Shown here one piece after another: positions 6,490 through 13,372 of a stretch of DNA of 14,412 nt (the stretch's first letter is position 1; each line of letters begins with the position of its first letter). A program made the position numbers and the translations under genes. The notes under the pieces are model-generated. The model did no database searches, was not told where the DNA came from, and saw only the letters and a program-made list of their open reading frames with translations. The DNA lies in contig CAZKMA010000086.1 in assembly GCA_964553615.1 (NCBI GenBank), positions 1 to 14,412 of the forward strand, read 5' to 3'. The stretch comes from DATKUC01 sp964553615 (GTDB taxonomy: Bacteria > Spirochaetota > Spirochaetia > DSM-27196 > DATKUC01).

Positions 6490-7461
6490 GTGGATTCCCT
6501 TACCGAACGAGTCCTGGAGTACCAGGCAACCGGGCGTGGCTATGAGTCGCTGGTCCGATCTATCGCGTTGACGGTGTACCACTACCCGGAACGCCGTTAT
6601 GGCTTCACCGAAGACGACAGAGGAGAGTTCCTGTTGTTCTTCTATCCACGAATATCCGCGATAATTCGCCGCTTCAGACCGTGCGGTAAGCCGTTCGAGG
6701 CATATCTCCACACAAATCTCCGATGGCAGGCGAGAACCTATGCGTCGAGAAAGCTCGCTCTGGAGCGGCAGACCCGGCTCACGGCACGCAACGACCTGTG
6801 GATCGACACATTCAATCCGTCCGTCGCAGCCGAGAGTGTGCCGGAGATGGACACGCGGAGGCCGGCAAACACCCGCATGCGAATCGATCCAAACGGGCGG
6901 TTCGCGGATCGTGGCATAAGACGCCGTGCGCTTCTTGTAGCACTGAAAGCGTCTCCCTACCTCACTTTGCCGCAGATCGATCAGGTCGCGCAGTTGACGA
7001 ATTGCAGCCCACAGGCCCTCGAGGAAAAGTGTCTGATCCTCCGCGAGCGCGCCGAACGCCGAATGCGTCGGTACGATATCCTTTCCACCCGACGAAACAA
7101 GGCATTCTTCCGCCTTCAGTGCCTGGAGGAAGAAGAACACGCGTCTCCGACGGACGAGCGCAGGCGTGCAATTCATGCCGAGTGCCAGAGAATCCGGAGG
7201 CGATATCAGAGAGCGCGGATCGAGGCACGTGCGGTCATGCGCACGCCGACCCACCGCGAAATTGCGGATGTCCTTGGCATCCCCAAAGGCTCGGTCGATT
7301 CGGGCATCTTCTACGCTCGTTCGGCAGTTACTGCGGGTATCTGTGAGAAGACGAGCCAGGAGTCGTCGGTACCGGTTCTCACTCACCCGGAAGCTGGGTT
7401 ATCCTCGGGATATGAAGAAAGAACTCGTACTTGCAACCGGAAACGATCACAAGAAGCGTGA
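6490..7461 (+). CDS. divergent sigma-70-like DNA-binding protein
   Basis: No named family is certain. The frame is open from a GTG at 6400, but AGGAGG at 6479-6484 lies 5 nt before the GTG at 6490, which I take as the start (323 residues). Residues 15-95 (YESLVRSIA, EFLLFFYPRISAIIRRF, FEAYLHTNLRWQART) have the spacing of a sigma-factor region 2. Residues about 252-282 (PTHREIADVLGIPKGSVDSG) look like the helix-turn-helix of region 4, as in ECF or sporulation-type sigma factors. Between them lies a long, Arg-rich segment, including about 182-250 with many Arg/Glu pairs that may be coiled coil. A second possible HTH sits at 158-185 (TLPQIDQVAQLTNCSPQALEEK). The C-terminal tail after 285 is low in structure and overlaps rdgB by 50 nt. 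It could be a sigma factor, an anti-sigma partner or a sigma-derived regulator that no longer binds RNA polymerase. Confidence 0.72.
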   Translation: MDSLTERVLEYQATGRGYESLVRSIALTVYHYPERRYGFTEDDRGEFLLFFYPRISAIIRRFRPCGKPFEAYLHTNLRWQARTYASRKLALERQTRLTARNDLWIDTFNPSVAAESVPEMDTRRPANTRMRIDPNGRFADRGIRRRALLVALKASPYLTLPQIDQVAQLTNCSPQALEEKCLILRERAERRMRRYDILSTRRNKAFFRLQCLEEEEHASPTDERRRAIHAECQRIRRRYQRARIEARAVMRTPTHREIADVLGIPKGSVDSGIFYARSAVTAGICEKTSQESSVPVLTHPEAGLSSGYEERTRTCNRKRSQEA

Positions 7462-8023
7462 ACTCTCAAACATGGTCCCGCAGGTCAGAATAATGACGCC
7501 CGGCGACCTGCGGATCCCCTTCGATTACGAAGAGATCGGTAATACCTATCTTGCGAATGCATTTGGAAAGGCAATGGCTCTGTATCAGCAGCTCGATTCG
7601 ATGGGAAAGACCGCGCCGGTCCTCGCGGACGATTCAGGACTCTCGGTCGTTGCACTGGACGGCGCTCCCGGAGTCCACTCTGCACGTTATGGCTCGGTTG
7701 ACGCAGGAAATCGTCTGACCGCCGCAGAACGAAACAGGCTCCTGCTCGACAAGATGGAAGGCATGACGGACCGCCGCGCGTTCTTCGTCTGCTGCATGGT
7801 GTTGCTGTTCAGCGAAAATCGGTACGTAATTGCGCAGGAAACATGGGATGGTGAGATTGCCGCGGAACCCTCGTCGGGCGCCGGCGGATTCGGTTACGAC
7901 CCGGTCTTCTATCTTCCGGACATGGGAGTCACGGCAGCAGACCTCAGCGAGAGGCAGAAAAACGAACTATCTCACCGGGGAAGGGCACTGAGCCGAATTC
8001 TGCCGCATATTTCAGAAATTTGA
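7412..8023 (+). CDS. rdgB: dITP/XTP pyrophosphatase (non-canonical purine NTPase, HAM1 family)
   Basis: Hydrolyses dITP, ITP, XTP and dXTP to monophosphates and pyrophosphate, keeping deaminated purines out of DNA and RNA. The ATG at 7412 starts the conserved MKKELVLATGN (203 residues, family usual 190-210). Landmarks are TGN-x-x-K (9-14), DDSGL (73-77) with the catalytic Asp, HSARYG (89-94), GFGYDPVF (159-166) and SHRG (187-190). A longer frame to 7166 lies inside the sigma-like gene and has no family similarity. It starts 50 nt before that gene ends, and its Shine-Dalgarno sequence is poor, so translational coupling is likely. The pyrophosphate it releases is the substrate of the neighbouring ppa product, which is convergent across an assembly gap. 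Confidence 0.95.
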   Translation: MKKELVLATGNDHKKRELSNMVPQVRIMTPGDLRIPFDYEEIGNTYLANAFGKAMALYQQLDSMGKTAPVLADDSGLSVVALDGAPGVHSARYGSVDAGNRLTAAERNRLLLDKMEGMTDRRAFFVCCMVLLFSENRYVIAQETWDGEIAAEPSSGAGGFGYDPVFYLPDMGVTAADLSERQKNELSHRGRALSRILPHISEI

Positions 8024-8031
8024 GCCAATGC

Positions 8032-8131
8032 NNNNNNNNNNNNNNNNNNNNNNNNNNNNNNNNNNNNNNNNNNNNNNNNNNNNNNNNNNNNNNNNNNNNN
8101 NNNNNNNNNNNNNNNNNNNNNNNNNNNNNNN
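8032..8131. other. assembly gap (exactly 100 N)
   Basis: One run of 100 undetermined bases, the conventional filler for a scaffold gap of unknown size. It begins 8 nt after the rdgB stop and ends inside the last codons of ppa. Missing sequence could be a few bases of convergent terminator or a larger insert. Confidence 0.99.
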
Positions 8132-8681
8132 CCGCGGGCCTCTTTGACTTCGCATCCGGAAAAGCCTTTTTGTAGGTAACCATGCACTTCTCTATGATTT
8201 CTACGGCCTTCTCCCTATCGAGAATAGTCTTGACCGATGTCTCCGAATGCTCCAGCGCCTTGTATACCTCGAAGAAATGGGAGATTTCCTGAAGCATATG
8301 CTGGGGAAGGGTTGATACGTCGCGATACCCGGAATAGACCGGGTCCTTGAATGGTATTGCAATGATCTTTTCGTCCACTTCGCCCTTGTCCACCATGGCA
8401 ACAACCCCGATGGGGTAACACTCGACCATGGTAAGTGGATCGAGCACCTCAGAGCAAAGCACGAGCACATCCAGCGGATCACGATCCTCTGCCAGGGTAC
8501 GAGGAATAAACCCGTAGTTCGATGGGTAGTGAGTCGAAGTGAACAGGATTCGGTCAAGTCGGATCAGTCCCGTCGCCTTATCGAGTTCGTATTTCTTCTT
8601 GCTTCCCTTGGGAATTTCGATAATTGCCACGAAATTTTCCGGAGTGATTCGCTTAATATCGATGTCGTGCCATGGATTCAT
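8132..8681 (-). CDS. ppa: inorganic pyrophosphatase, soluble family I (3' end in gap)
   Basis: Splits pyrophosphate to phosphate, pulling biosynthetic reactions forward. The visible part is about 183 residues from the ATG whose first base is 8681. It opens with MNPWHDID, as many family I enzymes do; an ATG 15 nt upstream (8696) would add MIEQG. Metal and substrate residues are in place: EIPKGSKKKYE (22-32), YGFIP (56-60), the EDRDPLD signature (65-71, Asp66/68/71), Asp103 and Lys105 (EVDEK), and HFFEVYK (135-141). Since the family is usually 175-185 residues, only a few C-terminal residues should be hidden in the N gap. An open frame that continues through the gap into rdgB is an artefact of the Ns. 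It is divergent from pepF and convergent with rdgB. Confidence 0.94.
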
Positions 8682-8686
8682 ACCTT

Positions 8687-8715
8687 GTTCTATCATTGCC
8701 TATCCGCGAAGTCAA
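8687..8715 (-). promoter_or_regulatory. promoter of ppa, extended -10 type
   Basis: On the minus strand TTGACT (8715-8710, 5/6) is followed after 17 nt by TAGAAC (8692-8687, 4/6), preceded by TGA in the position of an extended -10 (TGn). The predicted transcript start, about 6-8 nt further on, falls at 8681-8679, on the ppa ATG itself. Confidence 0.55.
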
Positions 8716-8741
8716 CATGAATGTGCGTCGGAGACCGGTTC

Positions 8742-8770
8742 TTTACCATTCGAGGAAGATCAGGTTAAAT
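8742..8770 (+). promoter_or_regulatory. possible promoter of pepF
   Basis: TTTACC (8742-8747, 4/6) and TTAAAT (8765-8770, 4/6) are separated by 17 nt. Transcription would begin near 8777 and give a very short leader that contains AGAGG (8778-8782) before the ATG at 8795. Confidence 0.35.
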
Positions 8771-8794
8771 GGGGGACAGAGGTACGATATAGAG

Positions 8795-10612
8795 ATGAAT
8801 ACAACGGATACAAACCAGATACGCATTCCACTGCGCAATGAAGTTGCCGAAAAGGACAAATGGAACCTCTCGAAGATCTATGCGGATGACACCGCATGGG
8901 AGAAAGCCTTTGCAGAGTTTTCGAGCAACGTGCCGGACATTGAGAAGTTCCGTGGCACGCTGAAAACTTCTGCTCAGCACCTGTTTGCATGTCTTGAGTT
9001 CATGACCCGACTTCACCAGCAGGAGGAGCAACTCGGCTCCTATGCACACCTGCGACTTTCGGAGGATGCGGGGGACAGCAAGAACCAGGAACGCTTTGCA
9101 CGCTATGTTCAGACGGCAACCAGGATGGAGGCATCGGCAAGCTACCAGGCGCCGGAAATCCAGGCCATTCCGCAGGCAATCATGGACGGCTTCATGGCGG
9201 AGCCGGTCCTGAGCGAGTTCCGCATCTACCTGAGCAAACTTCTTCGCTTCCGCCCGCACATCCTTTCGGAGAAGGAAGAAAGGCTGCTCGCAATGCAGGA
9301 GGAGGCAAACCAGACTGCACAGAAGACATTCTCCGCGCTGACCGACGTGGACATGGAGTTTGGCACGATACGGACAGCCGAAGGAGAACGTCCCCTGAGT
9401 CAGGCAACGTACAATGTGTTCCTCCTTCATCCCGACAGGGCGATCCGCGAGACGGCATTCAAGCAGTTCATGGGCGTATACGAAGCACACCGGAATACCC
9501 TGGCAAGCCTGTACGCAGGAAGTGTTCACCTCGATGTGTATCAGGCACAGGTTCGTAACTTCCCTTCCGCACGGGCAGCTCATCTTTTCCCCGATGACGT
9601 TCCGGAAACGGTGTACGACAATCTGGTCGCGGAGGTCGGGCGGAATCTTCCCGCTCTTCATCGCTACTATGCGCTGCGGAAGCGGATTATGGCCGTGGAT
9701 GAGCTCCATCTTTACGACGTGAAGACGCCGCTTGTGCCCAACGTCGATGTCCATCACAGCTATGAAGAAGCAGTGGACCTTGTTGGACGTGCCCTTGCTC
9801 CGCTGGGTGAGGAGTACTGCAGAACATTAACCGACGGGCTTACCGGCGGATGGGTTGACCGGTATGAGAACAAGGGCAAGAGATCCGGCGCATTTTCCGC
9901 AGGATCCTACGTCGGTGATCCTCATATCCTGCTCAATTACAATAGTGACGATCTGCGGGATGTATTCACTATGGCGCATGAGGGCGGCCACTCGATGCAC
10001 TCATGGAACTCGGTACGGAACAATCCGTTTCAGCACTATCAGTACACAATCTTCGAGGCCGAGGTAGCGTCCACGTTCAACGAGCAGCTCCTGTTGCACT
10101 ATCTCCTGGAACATGCTCAGGATGAACGAATGCGCGGGTTCCTCATCAACAAGCACATCGACGACATAGTGGGCACACTCTACCGGCAGACCATGTTCGC
10201 CGAATACGAAAAGATCACGCACGAAATGGTGGAATCCGGAATACCGTTAACCGTGGAGTCGCTGCGCGCCGAGTACCGGAAGCTCCTCGAGAAGTACTTC
10301 GGACCGGAAGTCACCATCGACCCGGTGGCGGACATGGAAGGGTTACGCATTCCACACTTCTATCGGGCGTTCTATGTGTATAAGTACTCGACGGGTATCT
10401 GCGCGGCAATCACGTTGTCGCAACGGGTACTTCGCGGAGGCGAGGCCGAACGGGAAGACTACTTCCAGTTCCTGAAATCCGGCGGATCCCGGTTCCCTAT
10501 CGAGTCTCTCAGGATTGCCGGGGTCGACATGGCCAAACCGGACGCCATCCGGACCGCACTTCAGCTCTTCTCCTCCCGGGTGGACGAATTGGAAGGTTAC
10601 CTGAACAGCTGA
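8795..10612 (+). CDS. pepF: oligoendopeptidase F, M3 family zinc metallopeptidase
   Basis: A cytosolic peptidase that cuts oligopeptides, probably for peptide recycling. I chose the ATG at 8795 (605 residues, usual family length about 600). The frame extends upstream to 8672, but that part overlaps the ppa start on the other strand and has no family similarity. AGAGG at 8778-8782 is a somewhat distant Shine-Dalgarno site. The N-terminal helical domain covers about 20-190. The catalytic part has HEGGH (395-399) with zinc ligands His395 and His399 and catalytic Glu396; the third ligand is probably Glu423 in FEAEVASTFNE. Further landmarks are FSAGSYVGDPHILLNY (367-382) and the substrate-binding HFYRAFYVYKYSTG (521-534). 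It is complete, with no sign of decay. No peptide transporter lies beside it. Confidence 0.94.
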   Translation: MNTTDTNQIRIPLRNEVAEKDKWNLSKIYADDTAWEKAFAEFSSNVPDIEKFRGTLKTSAQHLFACLEFMTRLHQQEEQLGSYAHLRLSEDAGDSKNQERFARYVQTATRMEASASYQAPEIQAIPQAIMDGFMAEPVLSEFRIYLSKLLRFRPHILSEKEERLLAMQEEANQTAQKTFSALTDVDMEFGTIRTAEGERPLSQATYNVFLLHPDRAIRETAFKQFMGVYEAHRNTLASLYAGSVHLDVYQAQVRNFPSARAAHLFPDDVPETVYDNLVAEVGRNLPALHRYYALRKRIMAVDELHLYDVKTPLVPNVDVHHSYEEAVDLVGRALAPLGEEYCRTLTDGLTGGWVDRYENKGKRSGAFSAGSYVGDPHILLNYNSDDLRDVFTMAHEGGHSMHSWNSVRNNPFQHYQYTIFEAEVASTFNEQLLLHYLLEHAQDERMRGFLINKHIDDIVGTLYRQTMFAEYEKITHEMVESGIPLTVESLRAEYRKLLEKYFGPEVTIDPVADMEGLRIPHFYRAFYVYKYSTGICAAITLSQRVLRGGEAEREDYFQFLKSGGSRFPIESLRIAGVDMAKPDAIRTALQLFSSRVDELEGYLNS

Positions 10613-10667
10613 GGAACACGGCATCGCCGAACCTTCACTGCACGCCGCATTTTTCATCCGGCCGGAC

Positions 10668-10696
10668 TTGACACATGGTGCCCGAACCCGTAAAAT
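10668..10696 (+). promoter_or_regulatory. promoter of tRNA-Leu(GAG)
   Basis: A perfect -35 TTGACA (10668-10673), a 17-nt spacer and a -10 TAAAAT (10691-10696, 5/6). Transcription would start near 10703, giving a 5' leader of about 20 nt to be removed by RNase P. It is the best sigma-70-type promoter in the window. Confidence 0.88.
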
Positions 10697-10724
10697 GCGT
10701 TCCTGCAAACGTTAAGAGAAATCT

Positions 10725-10808
10725 GCGGCGGTGGTGAAATTGGTAGACACGCTAGCTTGAGGGGCTAGTCCAAGCAATTGGGTGCTGGTTCAAGTCCAGT
10801 TCGCCGCA
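10725..10808 (+). tRNA. tRNA-Leu (anticodon GAG)
   Basis: An 84-nt class II tRNA. Acceptor GCGGCGG (10725-10731) pairs with TCGCCGC (10801-10807, one G-U), with discriminator A at 10808. The anticodon stem CTAGC/GCTAG encloses TTGAGGG, giving GAG (10759-10761) for CUC/CUU codons. The variable arm is long, and the T arm is CTGG-TTCAAGT-CCAG. CCA is not encoded. It has its own promoter and terminator, so it is a single-gene unit. It also marks the left edge of the mobile-element-rich region. Confidence 0.96.
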
Positions 10809-10842
10809 ACTTCCAAAAAGCGCAATGGTTCCGGGAATGGGA

Positions 10843-10872
10843 AGCCGCTCAAAAATGAGCGGCTGTTTTTTT
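10843..10872 (+). terminator. intrinsic terminator of tRNA-Leu(GAG)
   Basis: AGCCGCTCA (10843-10851) pairs perfectly with TGAGCGGCT (10856-10864) across an AAAA loop, followed by G and seven T residues (10866-10872). Strong Rho-independent terminator. Confidence 0.95.
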
Positions 10873-11125
10873 ATTCACTCGGCGGAACCTCCGGAGACTA
10901 ATCACGGTTTACGTTCCACCGGAAGCGGGAAGATCTGCTTCCCCAGTTTGCCCAGAATTGAACGGTAGCAAGCATCGTAATCCTTGCCTATTGGCCCGGT
11001 GCCGTCGAGCATGGGAATGAATGCCTTCAGGAATCTGATCCCGCATTTCCAAAACTACTCCGTCCAGGTTTATGACCACACCTCAGAAATCACGATAGCT
11101 TTCCCCGATAGGAGCGCAAAACATC
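10873..11125. other. stretch without a firm gene
   Basis: Between the tRNA terminator and the transposase remnant I see no complete gene. The minus strand has one 36-codon frame (11012 to 10902, ATG to TGA, starting MLDGTGPIGKDYD) whose amino acid mix looks protein-like. The same frame is open a little further upstream until a TAG. It may be the end of a decayed gene or chance. The plus-strand frame at 10984-11175 overlaps the transposase start and looks non-coding. AGGAG at 11110-11114 could serve the remnant that follows. Confidence 0.5.
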
Positions 11126-11420
11126 TTGAAGTATTCGCGAGGGTTCCGTTCATCCGTAGTTCGGAAGACACTTGATGGCAGCGGTTGTAGTATGAGTCAG
11201 GTCGCTCGGGAGACCGGGGTCAGTTACGCAACTATTTCAAACTGGATAGGAAAGTACCCTCTGGCTAAACTGGACGTGGATGATGCAACCGGCATGACGC
11301 CGGATCAGCAGAATCCCGGAGGAAAATCGACGCTTCGGCTGGAAAACAAGACCCTTGACGAAGGCCAGAAAGGAGAATGGGTTACACTCCGAGCACCTCC
11401 CGTTGGGGGAACAGGAGTTG
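11126..11420 (+). pseudogene. IS transposase orfA-like remnant (frameshifted)
   Basis: The frame opens with TTG at 11126, preceded by AGGAG (11110-11114). Its first 45 residues read as a transposase-type helix-turn-helix (MKYSRGFRSSVVRKTL, then MSQVARETGVSYATISNWIGKY). A middle part contains ATGMTPDQQNPGGKSTLRLE and KTLDEGQKGEW, reaching about 11380. The expected continuation, ENGLHSEHLPLGEQEL, is in another frame (11373-11420). A small deletion near 11375-11385 has therefore broken the gene. From memory this order (HTH, an NPGEK-like motif, then GLHSEHL..WEQEL) is that of an IS3-type orfA seen in spirochaetes and some other bacteria. No intact orfB follows. The rest of the 11126-11629 frame has no recognisable similarity. 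Confidence 0.65.
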
Positions 11421-11504
11421 ACCACCGCGATGCTCGACCGTCTCCTGCCATATGCGCATATCTACCCGATGGACGGAAATTCCTATTGGGAAATAAGACC
11501 ACAG
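11415..11504 (+). pseudogene. IstB-like (IS21 helper ATPase) C-terminal remnant
   Basis: In the frame of 11355, ELTTAMLDRLL followed by PYAHIYPMDGNSYWE resembles the extreme C-terminus of IstB-type ATPases (pattern LTTAxLDRLxHHxHIxxxxGxSYR). Nothing of the Walker motifs is present, so this is only the last 30 or so residues. It shares ELTTAM with the end of the orfA-like remnant, which makes the join seamless. Similarity is by eye and short, so part of it may be chance. Confidence 0.45.
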
Positions 11505-11715
11505 GCCGAGGAGGAAATCCTGCCGGTCACCGATTCGCGCCGGAACCGGCTCACATGGCGGGGATCCATTGGCCCGGGTGGTCAGAATTATCTGAGCGAA
11601 CTGAGCGATCGACACGAGATAAGAGATGAAGACAAGGCGCCTGTCCATCGTGAATTGAACAAAGGGCTTTCCACTTCCGGGAAATTGAGCCATAGTGAGC
11701 GGGGGTTCGAATTCG
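11505..11715. other. non-coding spacer between IS remnants and the amidotransferase
   Basis: No gene is supported here. It holds a short direct repeat CTGAGCGA (11592-11599 and 11601-11608) and the small palindrome TCAGA-ATTA-TCTGA just before it, which might be leftover IS-end sequence. A weak promoter-like pair, TTTCCA (11668-11673) and CATAGT (11691-11696) with 17-nt spacing, lies before the next gene. GGGGG at 11701-11705 could be its Shine-Dalgarno site. Confidence 0.45.
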
Positions 11716-12594
11716 ATGTGTCGATTGCTTGCCTATGTTCACTCGGGGTCCGCACTTTCAATGAGGGAAACGCTCGGCGACCTTGTTCTCGATGAATTCC
11801 AAAAGCTGGCGGTGGTCCATCGGGATGGCTGGGGAATCGTGAGAATGAGTTCAAACTCATTGTCGTCCTATATCTCCACCAGCCCAGCTTTCAGCGATGC
11901 GACGATGTTCAAAGCCCTGACGGTGCAGCCGACCAATTCGGCCATCCTGCACGAGCGGTTGGCCAGTCCCGGCATCGGCCTTCTCCTCGACAATCAGCAA
12001 CCCTTTGTCTACAAGAACGTGGCCTTTGCGCATAATGGAACCATCGGCAACGAGGGGGGAAACATCGTCCAAAGGCCGACCTCATATCGGGAGTCCCTCG
12101 GTCTGGCCCATTCGACGACGATGTCGGATTCCAGGATCTACGCCGATCTGTTTTATCTCCGGCTGGCCGAACTCCAACGGAGCCGGCATACCGGGGACCG
12201 TCCTCCAACTGCTGACGAAGTGCAACAGGCGCTGGCCGCAACCATTGCCCGGCTCCGCGAAGATTATCCTGACGCCAGCTTCAACGCTGTGATCGAAACA
12301 GCCAATTTCACTTTTGCCGCCCGGGCTCATGCACACGAGCCCACCTGCAGCAAAGGCCTCCGCCGCATTTATGCAGAGGCGGGATGGGCCGATCGAATCG
12401 ACGATTATTATGAGATTGCGTACAGGACCTTCTCTCACCCCGATGGATCGGCGACCGTTGTGGTCTCTTCTTCCGGCTACTCCGCGAGCGACCCCTGGGC
12501 CAAACTTCCAAACAACACACTCCACGCCATATCGCACCAGGATGCCACGGCCCAAAGCCTATCCCTGATCACAGAATATGCCCCAGAAATTTGA
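11716..12594 (+). CDS. class II glutamine amidotransferase (EgtC/YafJ-like)
   Basis: A stand-alone N-terminal-nucleophile glutaminase domain: after removal of Met1, Cys2 would attack glutamine. The ATG at 11716 is chosen because it places the Cys second (MCRLLAYV). The frame is open to 11695 but those residues would block the active site. Of the 292 residues, landmarks are GWGIVRM (38-44), Arg81 with the following LASPGIGLLLDNQQPF, AFAHNGTI (103-110, with Asn107/Gly108) and SDSR (137-140), where related enzymes usually have SDSE. The C-terminal half has the usual beta-strand pattern (TFAARAHA, TVVVSSSGY). The amide acceptor is unknown. EgtC acts in ergothioneine synthesis, but no other egt genes are seen. 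Its 3' end overlaps the convergent ABC ATPase gene by 26 nt. Being next to a glutamate-type transporter may reflect shared substrate. Confidence 0.88.
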   Translation: MCRLLAYVHSGSALSMRETLGDLVLDEFQKLAVVHRDGWGIVRMSSNSLSSYISTSPAFSDATMFKALTVQPTNSAILHERLASPGIGLLLDNQQPFVYKNVAFAHNGTIGNEGGNIVQRPTSYRESLGLAHSTTMSDSRIYADLFYLRLAELQRSRHTGDRPPTADEVQQALAATIARLREDYPDASFNAVIETANFTFAARAHAHEPTCSKGLRRIYAEAGWADRIDDYYEIAYRTFSHPDGSATVVVSSSGYSASDPWAKLPNNTLHAISHQDATAQSLSLITEYAPEI

Positions 12595-13300
12595 CCATCC
12601 GGTCGTTCTGGGTGGCGGTGAACAGATGTTCCGGAGTTCCCTCCTCGATAATCTCGCCCTCGTCCATGAAGACAACCCGGTCGGCCGCAGCCTTGGCGAA
12701 GCCCATCTCGTGGGTGACCACCATCATTGTCATCCCCTCTTTGGCCAGATCCAGCATGACATCAAGGACTTCCTTGACCATTTCCGGGTCGAGAGCCGAC
12801 GTCGGTTCGTCGAAAAGCATCACTTTGGGATCCATAGCCAAAGCCCGGGCGATAGCCACCCGCTGTCTCTGCCCACCTGAAAGCTGCGCGGGCAATGCGT
12901 CATGCTTCTCCGTGAGGCCGACCCGGTCCAGCAACCCCATAGCCTTCTCTCTGGCCTTGGCTCGCGTAAGCTTCTTGACCCGTACGGGTGCCAGGGCGAT
13001 GTTCTGCACGACGGTGAGATGGGGAAACAGGTTGAAGTTCTGGAATACCATGCCGACTTCCTCGCGAATCCGGCGGATATTGGCGCCGTCGTTCGAGACG
13101 TGATCGTCATCGATCCAGATATCTCCGGAGGTCAGGACCTCAAGTCGGTTGACACTTCGGAGCAGGGTGCTCTTCCCGGAGCCGGAGGGCCCGATAATGA
13201 CCAGAGTCTCCCCAGTCCTGACGGACAGGGACACATTGTTCAACGCTTTTAGCGTCCCGAAGGTCTTGCAGGCTTTTATGATACGAATTCCATCCGGCAT
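12569..13300 (-). CDS. polar amino acid ABC transporter, ATP-binding protein
   Basis: Powers uptake of a polar amino acid, probably glutamate, glutamine or aspartate. The 243-residue NBD has Walker A GPSGSGKS (37-44), Q-loop Gln87 (MVFQNFNLFPH), signature LSGGQ (140-144), Walker B VMLFDE (160-165) with EPTSALDPE, and the H-loop His197 (VVTHEMGFA). These match GlnQ/GluA-type ATPases closely, and length is standard. The ATG at 13300 has an AGGAGAAAGG stretch upstream on the minus strand. It lies 72 nt downstream of the permease in the same direction and is the last visible gene of the transporter operon. The stop overlaps the end of the convergent amidotransferase gene, which may cause antisense interference. 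Confidence 0.95.
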   Translation of the reverse strand: MPDGIRIIKACKTFGTLKALNNVSLSVRTGETLVIIGPSGSGKSTLLRSVNRLEVLTSGDIWIDDDHVSNDGANIRRIREEVGMVFQNFNLFPHLTVVQNIALAPVRVKKLTRAKAREKAMGLLDRVGLTEKHDALPAQLSGGQRQRVAIARALAMDPKVMLFDEPTSALDPEMVKEVLDVMLDLAKEGMTMMVVTHEMGFAKAAADRVVFMDEGEIIEEGTPEHLFTATQNDRMVKFLGHIL

Positions 13301-13372
13301 GGCTAATCAACCTTTCTCCTGTACGACACGACCTCATGGCGATTGCTCTTTTCCACGGCATTCACTCCGGGC

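Noticed and set aside
6274..7386. 370-codon open frame on the minus strand opposite the sigma-like gene
   Set aside because: It is the antisense shadow of a GC-rich gene with better motifs and a strong Shine-Dalgarno site; its sequence shows no recognisable domain.
7944..8131. Extension of the ppa frame through the gap into rdgB
   Set aside because: It exists only because Ns are not read as stops; the residues beyond the gap are antisense rdgB.
8765..9757. 330-codon open frame on the minus strand opposite pepF
   Set aside because: It lies fully within pepF, which has a complete M3 active site; the antisense product is Cys/His-rich without a family pattern.
11701..11717. tRNA T-arm-like GGGGGTTCGAATTC as a possible attachment-site copy
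   Set aside because: It differs from the T arm of tRNA-Leu(GAG) and lacks the adjoining acceptor sequence, so it is probably chance.
11421..11795. Long plus-strand frames continuing past the IS remnants (to 11629 and 11795)
   Set aside because: Past the short IstB-like part they show no protein similarity, and the last one overlaps the amidotransferase start.
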